A stretch of 8,689 bases of DNA. Origin: an uncultured Acidimicrobiia bacterium. GTDB taxonomy: Bacteria; Actinomycetota; Acidimicrobiia; Spongiisociales; Spongiisociaceae. Shown here piece by piece: positions 1 to 6,396 of this stretch (position 1 is its first letter; every line of letters begins with the position of its first letter). The DNA is taken from assembly GCA_937900165.1 (NCBI GenBank), contig CALCCX010000561.1, positions 1 to 8,689 on the forward strand. Direction: 5' to 3'. Under the pieces are notes generated by a model, which had not been told where the DNA came from, made no database searches, and saw only the letters and a program-made list of their open reading frames with translations. Both the position numbers and the translations under genes were made by a program.

Positions 1-1440
1 GACACCGATCGGCTGTCGTCGCCGACGGTGGCAGCCGAGATCGAAGAAGTCTCTGGACTGGTGTGGGAGGCCGCCGAGGGCCTGGACGAACGCACGTACA
101 CGGTGCTCGACCTGACCGTCCGCCACGGACTCGACTCGGCCGAGATCGCAGACGTCATGGGCGTGTCGAACGCCAACGCCTACACCATGGTCAGCCGCAT
201 GAGGGACCGGGTCGAGGTGGTCATCGGGGCCTATGTCATGGCACGTAGCAGCGGCCGTGACTGCGCCGATCTCCAGGCCGTCGTACATGGTGCCGATCTG
301 CCGCCAATGACTCCAGAGCTGGCCAAATCGGTCAACCGTCACGTAGAGAACTGCGAGGACTGTGGCACAAAGCGGCGCAAACTGGTATCACCGTCCAATG
401 TCATGGCCGCCCTGGCGACTGTGGCCCCGCCAGACGGACTCGCAGGAGAAGTGTGGGCCGAAATCGACTCCCGTTGGGCGGCCGATGGCCCCAATCCCGG
501 GAGTCGTGGCACTCTCCGCAGAGCTCTATTCACCGGGCTGCTTCTTGCTGTCGTAACTGTCATGGGTGTCGCAGGGGCTATTTCCGTGGCAGACCCAGAA
601 CTTCCGGCCGACGAACCGGACCCAGCCGCGGCCACGCCAGAGGCCACCCCCTCGACGACGCTCGCCCAAGACCAACAGGAGGTCCTTGGGGCCGTTCAAA
701 CGACCACTACGCCACCTGCTGCCACAAATACAACCGCGCCGACCACGACGACCCTCGCCCCGCCGACTATTACCCCGCCGACCACAAACCCAACTACCCA
801 GCCCACTACGACGCCCACGACTAATCCGCCGACAACTCCCACGACGTCGCCACCGGCCAACCAGGCTCCGGTGGCATCTATCAGCACTCCAGCCGGCGGC
901 GCTCAACGCTGCGTTGGGGTTCCAATCACCTTTAGTGGGACGGTCAGCGATCCGGAGGGAGAGCTGATCCCGATAGAGAGCATCCTGTGGCGGTCTTCAC
1001 TCGACGGGGAGTTGGGCCGCGGTCCATCGACGACTGCCACACCTTCGGTCGGTGTGCACACCGTCACGTTGACTGCCGAGGACTCGGACTCGGCCATCGG
1101 AACTGCCAGCATTTCGGTCGAGGTACTCGGGCCTCGCAGCGGCCCATGTGCTACCGCTCCAACGGTGACAATCATCACGCCGGCCGATGGCTCCTTCATC
1201 ACCTCCGCCACAACCGTTGGTTTCGTCTTCGCGGAGGCGACCGTCACAGACGACTTCGACACCCAACTGGTGGTCACCTGGACTTCCAGTGTCGACGGCT
1301 TCCTCGTCCAGTCGAACGGTGCATCACTCACGCTGAGCGCGAGTTGTCCTAATGCCATCGCTCATACCCTGACTGCTTCGGTCACCGACTCGGACGGGGC
1401 AACCGGATCGGCCTCGGTGACAATCAGCGTTGGATGCTGA
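1..1440 (+). CDS. Membrane-anchored ECF sigma factor fused to zinc anti-sigma-like domain and Ig-like ectodomains (5' partial)
   Basis: The reading frame is open from base 1, so the N-terminus, including the expected sigma region 2, lies off the contig. A GTG at 28 is in frame but is probably internal. Numbering from that GTG: residues 16-62 resemble sigma-70 region 4 with its DNA-binding HTH (GLDSAEIADVMGVSNANAY). C79, then H105-x3-C109-x2-C112, matches the zinc-coordinating pattern of ZAS anti-sigma domains. Residues 166-187 form one hydrophobic helix after an Arg pair, which predicts the N-terminus inside and the C-terminus outside. A Thr/Pro-rich stalk follows (about 225-276), then two Ig/PKD-like beta domains (about 280-368 and 376-470), each with a D-x-D/E strand motif and paired cysteines. 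Known: some actinobacterial ECF groups carry C-terminal ZAS and membrane extensions. Inferred: an envelope signal sensed outside controls the tethered sigma domain. The ligand is unknown. Confidence 0.82.
   Translation, partial: DTDRLSSPTVAAEIEEVSGLVWEAAEGLDERTYTVLDLTVRHGLDSAEIADVMGVSNANAYTMVSRMRDRVEVVIGAYVMARSSGRDCADLQAVVHGADLPPMTPELAKSVNRHVENCEDCGTKRRKLVSPSNVMAALATVAPPDGLAGEVWAEIDSRWAADGPNPGSRGTLRRALFTGLLLAVVTVMGVAGAISVADPELPADEPDPAAATPEATPSTTLAQDQQEVLGAVQTTTTPPAATNTTAPTTTTLAPPTITPPTTNPTTQPTTTPTTNPPTTPTTSPPANQAPVASISTPAGGAQRCVGVPITFSGTVSDPEGELIPIESILWRSSLDGELGRGPSTTATPSVGVHTVTLTAEDSDSAIGTASISVEVLGPRSGPCATAPTVTIITPADGSFITSATTVGFVFAEATVTDDFDTQLVVTWTSSVDGFLVQSNGASLTLSASCPNAIAHTLTASVTDSDGATGSASVTISVGC
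700..855 (+). repeat. Thr/Pro-rich low-complexity stalk-coding segment
   Basis: About 52 codons inside the sigma-fusion gene encode almost only Thr and Pro (runs such as TTTTPP, PTTNPTTQPTT, PPTTPTTSPP). It lies just outside the predicted membrane helix and before the first Ig-like domain. This is the usual composition of an extended, possibly O-glycosylated wall-spanning stalk in actinobacteria. The DNA is a degenerate ACN/CCN repeat prone to slippage, so its length may vary between strains or be misassembled. Confidence 0.8.
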
Positions 1441-1514
1441 CCACCAAGTAAGCGCCTCGGCTCAGTCGAGCCCGGAACCGATTGGTGTCTACTTCGTTTC
1501 TCAGTGGCCGTTGT

Positions 1515-2852
1515 CTATAACTCCGGCCCAGAGTCACAGGGGGTGGCGAGGAGATGATCACCAACCGTGAAGGCACATCCGAAGTCCGGGTCGGCAACTG
1601 CCGCTGGATCGAGGAAATTGTCGCCGTCTGGCTTCACGCCTGTTTCGACCCAGGCGACCAGATCCAAAAAGGCCGTGGAGAATTCCTCCGGCGTGAAGTC
1701 ACAATGGCCGACCCCACGAATGGCCCGCTGAACCAGCAGATCAGACGATCCGTTGGCTGCCACCTCGTTCGCGTACACAACTTCGTTCAGAATCGGCACA
1801 AAAAGGTCACCGAGGTTGTGCAACGTCAACACCGGCATGGCCGGGTCGCCATTGACGATCGGCACTGGCGCGTTGCTGAACTTGACCCTGGCTTTCGCAC
1901 CGGCTGCGACGCGCACGACGTTGTCGTTGAACGCCTGCTCCTCTGCGGACAGAGCCGGATCGGTGTCGAACTGGTAGACGGCGTCCGTGTTGTCGACTAC
2001 AACTCTCGGGTTCCACCCAACCGAACCGTCGCCCAGGCCGAGGTCGAACAAGAAGTTGCCAGGACCTGTTGCGAACTCCGGGAAGGTATTCCAGAAGGCC
2101 CATCCTTCGTCGAAGTTAGGCCTGTCGCCACCGGAACGTAGCTCAACGAGATTCTTGAAATTTTCACCGTCTTCGTTGAGAACCACCGGCCAGCCTCCCT
2201 CGACAGCCTCCAGGTTCGCCTTGATACTCGGGACTGTCACTCCGACGTACGTTGCCGTGTCAACCGGGAACTCAGAGGTTCCGGTCCCGATCTGCTGGGC
2301 GGCGACGTTGAAGTCGAGAAAGTAGTCGAACAACTCGTAATCACCGATCGCACCGCAAACAGGAAGGGCACCGTCGAAAAAGCGACCGGCGGTTTCGGCG
2401 ATTACTGCGGTTACCTGACCACCCATCGACGCACCCGTGATGTACCGTATATCTGCTCTGCCAACTGTCCGGTCGAAATACCGAGTCAGCGCGAGGGTGT
2501 CACTCACCCCGATGCCCACATCGTAATCGTTGCGGCTATAGCTCGAGGCAGCCCAGGCGTAGCCTTGGGCGATCAGCAATTCACGAAGCGGGTGATTGTC
2601 AACAGTCAGTTCGAGACCCTCTCCCCTGAATCCGTGGGCCCACAAGACCAAATCACCGTTCCAGTCGTCCGGCACCTCGATCCGGTACCCGGCATTGCCG
2701 AGCACGCCCCACTGCGCGGTGGCTCCGTCGAGTGCCTCGAAAGGGAGTTTGGTTTCGTCAACGAAGTATCCGGTTGCTGGTTGGGCAGCAACCGGTGCAG
2801 CGACCGTAGCCACCATCATCACGAGGGTTGCGAGCAGGACGATCCGTTTCAA
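1515..2852 (-). CDS. Secreted alpha/beta hydrolase (serine hydrolase, substrate unknown)
   Basis: 445 residues. The N-terminus is a classical signal peptide: K2-R3, hydrophobic residues 4-19, and a likely signal peptidase I site after V21-A22-A23. The mature protein has an alpha/beta-hydrolase layout: an oxyanion-type HG motif (WAHGF, H73-G74), the nucleophile elbow G-A-S142-M-G, a candidate acid Asp349 (LGDLFVP) and the catalytic His383 (GVGHCDF), in the canonical Ser-Asp-His order. The region between Ser142 and Asp349 is large enough for a lid or cap. Four cysteines (166, 384, 426, 439) would allow disulfides outside the cell. The start is TTG at 2852, supported by an AGAAGGAG Shine-Dalgarno six bases upstream. 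It runs convergently with the sigma-fusion gene and divergently from the BI-1 gene. It is probably an esterase, lipase or peptidase; nothing here distinguishes these. Confidence 0.8.
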   Translation of the reverse strand: MKRIVLLATLVMMVATVAAPVAAQPATGYFVDETKLPFEALDGATAQWGVLGNAGYRIEVPDDWNGDLVLWAHGFRGEGLELTVDNHPLRELLIAQGYAWAASSYSRNDYDVGIGVSDTLALTRYFDRTVGRADIRYITGASMGGQVTAVIAETAGRFFDGALPVCGAIGDYELFDYFLDFNVAAQQIGTGTSEFPVDTATYVGVTVPSIKANLEAVEGGWPVVLNEDGENFKNLVELRSGGDRPNFDEGWAFWNTFPEFATGPGNFLFDLGLGDGSVGWNPRVVVDNTDAVYQFDTDPALSAEEQAFNDNVVRVAAGAKARVKFSNAPVPIVNGDPAMPVLTLHNLGDLFVPILNEVVYANEVAANGSSDLLVQRAIRGVGHCDFTPEEFSTAFLDLVAWVETGVKPDGDNFLDPAAVADPDFGCAFTVGDHLLATPCDSGPEL

Positions 2853-2858
2853 GAGGCA

Positions 2859-2866
2859 CTCCTTCT
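2859..2866 (-). promoter_or_regulatory. Shine-Dalgarno fixing the TTG start of the secreted hydrolase
   Basis: On the minus strand this reads AGAAGGAG. The AGGAG core ends six bases before TTG (2852-2850), which is followed directly by the Lys-Arg of a good signal peptide. No better in-frame start lies near it. Confidence 0.8.
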
Positions 2867-2887
2867 AAGCCGTCGGGCAACGATAGT

Positions 2888-2916
2888 GAACAATCACGGA
2901 GCGTGGTGGAACAATC
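2888..2916. promoter_or_regulatory. Tandem GAACAATC words in divergent promoter region
   Basis: The 110-base divergent gap between the hydrolase and BI-1 genes holds GAACAATC at 2888-2895 and again at 2909-2916, in the same orientation with 21 bases between starts, which is two helical turns. A third copy, extended to the 13-mer GAACAATCACGGA, occurs at 3734-3746 before the HTH-ferredoxin genes; the copy at 2888-2900 shares the full 13-mer. This spacing suits a cooperative regulator site, but no factor can be named and chance is not excluded. Confidence 0.35.
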
Positions 2917-2962
2917 TGACACGCGGCGTATGGCAGGATGGTCGAGCACACCGAGGAGCAGG

Positions 2963-3703
2963 ATGGCGAATCCAGTCTTGACCAGGGGATTCGGTCGGGC
3001 CGAGTCGTCCGTACAAGTCAACACCGACCTACATGCCGAGCGAATGACTGCCGCCGGGGTTTCGCGTTCAGCGTTGATACTTCTTGCTCTCTTCATCCCG
3101 GCAGCCGTTTACGGATGGTCCCAGGTCGAGATCGGCGAGTTCCCCGGGTGGATCCTCGTGGCTCTACTGGTCGGCATCGGAGCGGTGATTCTCGGCGCAT
3201 TCAAACCTCAGTGGACACCGATCATCGGGCCGGTCTACGCGATCGTGGAAGGATCGTTGGTCGGCGCCATCTCCCACGTCTATCAAAATGCCTATGGCAT
3301 CGGGATCGTGCCAAACGCGATGATGGCCACCTTCCTCACGGTCATCGTGATGGCGGTCCTTTACGCGACAAGGACGATCCGGGTGACCGAGCGACTTCGG
3401 TCGGTGGTGATCGGCGCCACGATGGCGATCTTCGTTTTCTACATGGTCAGCCTTGGATTGTCCTTCTTCAATGTGACAATGCCCCTTGTTTGGGACGCCG
3501 GCCCACTTGGAATTCTTTTCAGCCTGGCAGTAATCGTGCTGGCCGCCTTCAATCTGCTGCTCGATTTCGACCTGATCGAACGGGGTGTCGCCGCCGGTGC
3601 TCCAGCCTGGATGAACTGGTATGCGGCCTTCGGTTTACTCGTCACGGTTGTGTGGCTATATCTCGAGATTCTCCGTCTGCTGGGCAAGTTGCAACGCCGT
3701 TGA
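2963..3703 (+). CDS. Bax inhibitor-1/YccA family membrane protein
   Basis: 246 residues from ATG 2963, which begins MANPVLTRGF, typical of the actinobacterial family, and has GAGGAG at 2953-2958. A longer upstream frame exists but reads as non-protein low-quality sequence and lacks this support. Seven hydrophobic segments are visible at about 33-52, 62-80, 84-105, 116-136, 145-167, 181-200 and 217-240. Family hallmarks are the EGSLVGAISHVY segment around residues 96-107 and the acidic D201-F-D203 (LLDFDLIERG) before the last helix, the area that holds the pH-sensing aspartate in the characterised BI-1 homologue YetJ. The family includes calcium-leak channels and regulators of membrane proteolysis (YccA inhibits FtsH in E. 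coli); the role here is unassigned. The protein sits in the cytoplasmic membrane. It is divergent from the secreted hydrolase and may share its regulatory gap. Confidence 0.88.
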   Translation: MANPVLTRGFGRAESSVQVNTDLHAERMTAAGVSRSALILLALFIPAAVYGWSQVEIGEFPGWILVALLVGIGAVILGAFKPQWTPIIGPVYAIVEGSLVGAISHVYQNAYGIGIVPNAMMATFLTVIVMAVLYATRTIRVTERLRSVVIGATMAIFVFYMVSLGLSFFNVTMPLVWDAGPLGILFSLAVIVLAAFNLLLDFDLIERGVAAGAPAWMNWYAAFGLLVTVVWLYLEILRLLGKLQRR

Positions 3704-3720
3704 ACACTGCTAGCACGAAG

Positions 3721-3752
3721 TTGAACAAGTCCCGAACAATCACGGATAGGAT
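3721..3752 (+). promoter_or_regulatory. Probable promoter for the HTH-ferredoxin pair
   Basis: TAGGAT at 3747-3752 is a good actinobacterial -10 element and predicts a start of transcription near 3758, about 25 bases before the ATG at 3783. The best -35 candidate is TTGAAC at 3721-3726, but the 20-base spacer is too long for a standard housekeeping promoter, so an activator may be needed. The GAACAATCACGGA word shared with the BI-1 promoter region (3734-3746) sits directly against the -10, where a bound repressor or activator would act. Confidence 0.45.
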
Positions 3753-3782
3753 GCTCCCTGTCTGCTACCGGTTGGAACTCGA

Positions 3783-4118
3783 ATGGAACACTTTCGACCC
3801 CTCGAAAAACGCATGCAGCACATGCGTGACGAGGGACTCGACTTGCAGGAAATAGCCAAGAGAGTCGGTCACAGTCCTGAACACACCGAGAAGATATTCG
3901 ACTGGATGGCCATTCCTCGCCAACGTCCGCCCACGAAGCGGAAACCGCGACCGCTCGAGACCAGGGTGCTGGCCATGCGAGCAGCGGGCGAAACCCACGA
4001 GCAGGTTGCCTCCCGGTTACGGCGAGGACCAGACTTCGTGCGCCAAGTCGAAGGACTGGCACACTTCCGGCTCGGACTCGAACTACTGGACAAATCGCAT
4101 GCAGGAGGCGCGAAATGA
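3783..4118 (+). CDS. Small protein with two tandem HTH-like repeats
   Basis: 111 residues, strongly basic in the centre. It consists of an internal duplication with a 51-residue offset. R5-P-L-E-x-R10...M14-R15...G18...I24-A25...R27...P32 lines up with R56-P-L-E-x-R61...M65-R66...G69...V75-A76...R78...P83. Each unit looks like a compact helix-turn-helix of the kind found in sigma region 4 or LuxR-type proteins (DLQEIAKRVGHSPEH, and the second copy THEQVASRLRRGPDF). The repeats are joined by a Pro/Lys/Arg linker (residues 45-57). DNA binding is inferred from this pattern; no named family is recognised. Only a weak ribosome site precedes the ATG. The stop overlaps the start of the ferredoxin gene in ATGA, so the two products are almost certainly made together. 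Confidence 0.72.
   Translation: MEHFRPLEKRMQHMRDEGLDLQEIAKRVGHSPEHTEKIFDWMAIPRQRPPTKRKPRPLETRVLAMRAAGETHEQVASRLRRGPDFVRQVEGLAHFRLGLELLDKSHAGGAK
4103..4118 (+). promoter_or_regulatory. Shine-Dalgarno and ATGA stop/start overlap coupling HTH protein to ferredoxin
   Basis: AGGAGG at 4103-4108 lies inside the end of the HTH gene, six bases before ATG 4115. The ATG overlaps the HTH stop TGA (4116-4118). This is a strong arrangement for translational coupling and fixes the ferredoxin start. Confidence 0.85.
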
Positions 4119-4435
4119 CAACTACTCGTTTGATGGTGTGGATCGACCAGGATCTCTGCACCGGCGACGGCATCTGCGAAGAGATTGCTCCTGAGGTTTT
4201 TGAGGGTCGCGACGACGGCCTATGGGTTGTCAAAGAAGATGCCAAACACTTCGGATCGGCCATCGTCTTTGATGCGGAATCCGGCGAGGGCCACGGGCCC
4301 GAGGGCTCGAGAGGCGTGGCGCGAGTACCGGATTCCTTGATCGAGGACGTGATCGAATCGGCTGAAGAGTGCCCAGGCGAATGCATCATGATTGAGCCTT
4401 ACGACCAGGCGACTCTCGACGCGCGCGAGGGTTAA
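4115..4435 (+). CDS. Small ferredoxin ([3Fe-4S]- or [4Fe-4S]-type, actinobacterial)
   Basis: 106 residues, acidic and cytoplasmic. The cluster motif is C15-T-G-D-G-I-C21 near the N-terminus and C86-P near the C-terminus, the C-x5-C ... C-P pattern of single-cluster ferredoxins that often serve cytochromes P450 and other oxidoreductases. With only these three cysteines a [3Fe-4S] cluster is expected. A further cysteine, C90 (ECPGECIMIE), could matter if a fourth ligand is used. Compared with the usual 62-70 residue members there is an extra segment between the halves (about residues 40-70, Gly/Glu/His-rich). Its electron-transfer partner is not in this window: there is no P450 or reductase. 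It is coupled to the upstream double-HTH gene, which suggests either a redox-sensing role or control of that gene's partner. The last two codons run into TAA. Confidence 0.87.
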   Translation: MTTTRLMVWIDQDLCTGDGICEEIAPEVFEGRDDGLWVVKEDAKHFGSAIVFDAESGEGHGPEGSRGVARVPDSLIEDVIESAEECPGECIMIEPYDQATLDAREG

Positions 4436-4673
4436 CGTTCAGGCCCCGCCCATGAAGCTCCTTAGCCTGGATCCACCGACTTAGGGAAGTGAGTTGCCCG
4501 GCGGGCCGTGCTGCCGCTGAGGTTCAGCTTTGTTTCGGCTTTCACTTCGGGATATTCCGGCTCGGCGTGAGAATCCCTTGCCACGACTGGCGAGGCGGGC
4601 GAGGAGCCGATCCGTGCGGTGGATTCAGGCTTGGCCGGCCCATGACTGAGGGTTTTGGTGGGAGAATGCAGAA
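4436..4673. other. 238-base gap with no recognised gene
   Basis: This is the gap between the ferredoxin stop and the reading frames leading into the MFS gene. I see only a short GC-rich palindromic stretch (GCCCGGCGGGC near 4497) with no T-run, and no convincing promoter hexamer pair or RNA fold. The rightward frame that opens at TTG 4655 is the upstream extension of the MFS frame and is not needed for it. Confidence 0.5.
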
Positions 4674-4700
4674 ATGAGCACCTCGAAACCTGGCGCGTGA
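4674..4700 (+). CDS. Possible eight-residue leader peptide overlapping the MFS start (or sign of a one-base error)
   Basis: ATG at 4674 follows GGGAG (4660-4664) at normal distance and encodes MSTSKPGA, then TGA at 4698-4700. That stop overlaps the GTG at 4697 in the form GTGA. It reads like the natural start of a protein that then falls out of frame with the MFS coding sequence. Either it is a true tiny coupled leader that feeds ribosomes to the transporter gene, or the assembly has a single-base indel and the transporter really begins at this ATG. Nothing in the sequence decides between them. Confidence 0.35.
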   Translation: MSTSKPGA

Positions 4701-6016
4701 CCACACCTCCTGACTGGAGTGACAGTCGGGACCCCGCCGCCAGGAGGCGGACCGGCCGGTTGACCGCCGCAACCAGTAGGACCATCGGCAGGAGCGCTCG
4801 AACGACGGCGAGAAAAGTCGATGCGATGTTCTCGGCCAGAGGGCCAGGCTTCCGGGCGTTGGCTGTCGGCCACGCCACCTCGGTCGCCGGAGACACGCTG
4901 GTGACGCTTGGCCTGGCAGGGACTCTCTTCTTTCAAGTCCCCTCAGCCGAGGCCCGCAGCAACGTCGCCCTCTATCTTCTGATCACGATCGCTCCGTTCG
5001 CGGTGCTCGGACCGGTGTTGGGCAAACTCTTCGCACGGTACCCAGGGACTTACCGGACTGGCTTCGTACTCGGGTCGGCCGCTCGGGTGATCCTGGCCGT
5101 CGCCATGCTCGTAGTCGGCCTGAACACGTTGTGGCTGTATCCGCTGGCTTTTGCTCTGCTGGTTTTTTCGAGAGTCCAGGGAATCAGTCGCAGCAGCCTC
5201 TTGCCACTGGTGATCGATCGGCCGGTCGAATTGGTCAGCGCAAACGCTCGGCTGGCCCGATTGGGCGTGTTGGCAGGCGCGGCGGTGGCCCCGATCGGGG
5301 GTCTGATGATCGGAATCGTCGGGGCCTGGGTAGCGCTGGCCCTCGGCGCTTTGTTCTTCGTGTGGGCGACCTACGCCGGAATCGCCATGCCAGGAGGGCG
5401 ATCGATCGCCAAGGCGCCTCGAAGGTCGGGCCGCGCTCCCATTCCTCGAGCGGTGCGGTTGGCCAGGTCGGCGACCGCTGGAGTCCGGCTTCTCAACGGC
5501 TTTCTCGTCCTCCTGGTGGCTTTCGCATTCCGCGATGCGGACGCGGCCGTGGCTGAGTTCGGGGCTCTTCTCGGCGCAGCAGGAGCCGGTTTCTTCCTGG
5601 CAGCAATCGTTTCGCCGGTGATGGAACGCCGTCTACGAGAAGAACCAATGGTGGTGGCAGCGCTGTCCGTCGAAGCTGCGGCTGCGTTCATAGCCGGACA
5701 GTCCTTCGGTTTGATCGCCGCCGCTTCGCTGGCGGCAGCCGCCGGATTCGCCTGGGGAACAGCCAAGTTTGGTTTCGACGCGTTGCTGCAATCCAGCATC
5801 GCACCTCAGGACAGAGGGGCTGCCTTCGTGTCGTCCGAAACAACCTTCCAGGTCGCCTGGGTGATCGGCGCCATCATTCCAGTCGTCCTTACCATCCCGG
5901 TCACTGCGGGTCTGGCCGGAGCAGGGGTGTTCGCTCTCTTCGCCCAGGTGATCTACATCTCGGCGCTGTTGGTCCCCCTGGCGCGGACCAGACGGGTTCA
6001 GGCTGCCGAAGAATGA
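4697..6016 (+). CDS. Major facilitator superfamily (MFS) transporter
   Basis: 439 residues if it starts at GTG 4697. Twelve hydrophobic segments can be placed: about 52-80, 90-112, 121-142, 145-161, 188-210, 211-230, 263-278, 288-309, 317-333, 336-355, 386-405 and 408-428, with a basic cytoplasmic loop between the two six-helix halves (about 233-258, rich in Arg/Lys). This is the MFS fold in the cytoplasmic membrane. The Ser-rich, P-Q-D-R-G motif near 369-374 resembles MFS members that move drugs or metabolites, but the substrate cannot be read from sequence. A basic extension of about 40 residues precedes helix 1. Start choice is uncertain: GTG 4697 (coupled to the small upstream frame), the further-upstream TTG 4655, or ATG 4826, which sits just before helix 1. 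It ends convergently with the toxin gene, 68 bases away. Confidence 0.85.
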   Translation: MTTPPDWSDSRDPAARRRTGRLTAATSRTIGRSARTTARKVDAMFSARGPGFRALAVGHATSVAGDTLVTLGLAGTLFFQVPSAEARSNVALYLLITIAPFAVLGPVLGKLFARYPGTYRTGFVLGSAARVILAVAMLVVGLNTLWLYPLAFALLVFSRVQGISRSSLLPLVIDRPVELVSANARLARLGVLAGAAVAPIGGLMIGIVGAWVALALGALFFVWATYAGIAMPGGRSIAKAPRRSGRAPIPRAVRLARSATAGVRLLNGFLVLLVAFAFRDADAAVAEFGALLGAAGAGFFLAAIVSPVMERRLREEPMVVAALSVEAAAAFIAGQSFGLIAAASLAAAAGFAWGTAKFGFDALLQSSIAPQDRGAAFVSSETTFQVAWVIGAIIPVVLTIPVTAGLAGAGVFALFAQVIYISALLVPLARTRRVQAAEE

Positions 6017-6084
6017 CTGCTGGCGTCCCGGTTTGCCGCAAACAAGATCAGTGCCGGCGCGAGAAGGCCGCCGATATCGAACCT

Positions 6085-6396
6085 TCAAGGACATCCTGAC
6101 GCGATGCGCACCGCTTCGCAGACCTCGGACATTGCCGCCGGATCCAACGTTGTGATCCTGCGAGTGAGGTGGGCCCGCTCGATGAGCGCCAGGTTGTCCG
6201 CTGTGAGTACGCAGTCTGCAGGCATGCCGTCGCTCACATCCAGACGCACCTCGGTTGGAAGCTCTCGCCTCGTACGGGTGGCCGGCAGGGCCAGGATGTC
6301 GCTGAGAACAGGGATCACCTCGTCACGGCTCAACACTAAATGGGGACGGGCCTTGGCCTCGGGCGGTTCGTACCACCAAACCTCGCCACGTCTCAC
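6085..6396 (-). CDS. mazF: MazF/PemK-family endoribonuclease toxin
   Basis: 103 residues starting at GTG 6396, which overlaps the antitoxin stop as GTGA; GTG 6399, one codon upstream, is equally possible. MazF features in order are RRGEVWWYEPP at the N-terminus (the R-G-[DE]-[IV]-W strand), RPHLVLSRDE (17-26), LPATRTRRELPTEVRL (37-52) and the D-N-L segment with a final R-x-T loop (65-84). This matches the small SH3-like barrel family that cleaves single-stranded RNA at short sequence motifs and halts growth when free. Length is typical (about 105-115). Translation from inside the antitoxin gene ensures antitoxin is made first. The target motif cannot be predicted. A longer in-frame ORF reaching 6486 overlaps the antitoxin gene heavily and is rejected as the start. 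Confidence 0.9.
   Translation of the reverse strand: MRRGEVWWYEPPEAKARPHLVLSRDEVIPVLSDILALPATRTRRELPTEVRLDVSDGMPADCVLTADNLALIERAHLTRRITTLDPAAMSEVCEAVRIASGCP

Noticed and set aside
700..855. Repetitive ACN/CCN tract as a tandem repeat array or CRISPR-like element
   Set aside because: It is in frame, encodes a Thr/Pro stalk and has no regular spacer structure.
1459..1472. GGCTC-AGTC-GAGCC hairpin between the convergent sigma-fusion and hydrolase genes as a terminator
   Set aside because: It has only five base pairs and no T-run on either side; too weak to call a terminator.
2938..3855. Rightward ORF of 305 codons overlapping BI-1
   Set aside because: It is an Arg/His/Gly-rich shadow of the BI-1 gene in another frame; the BI-1 frame has clear membrane segments and family motifs.
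3439..4389. Leftward ORF of 316 codons over the BI-1 end, HTH and ferredoxin genes
   Set aside because: It is antisense to three convincing genes, has Ser/Arg-rich composition and no recognisable domain.
6031..6043. GTTTG-CCG-CAAAC hairpin between the convergent MFS and toxin genes as a terminator
   Set aside because: A short stem with no T-run; could be chance.
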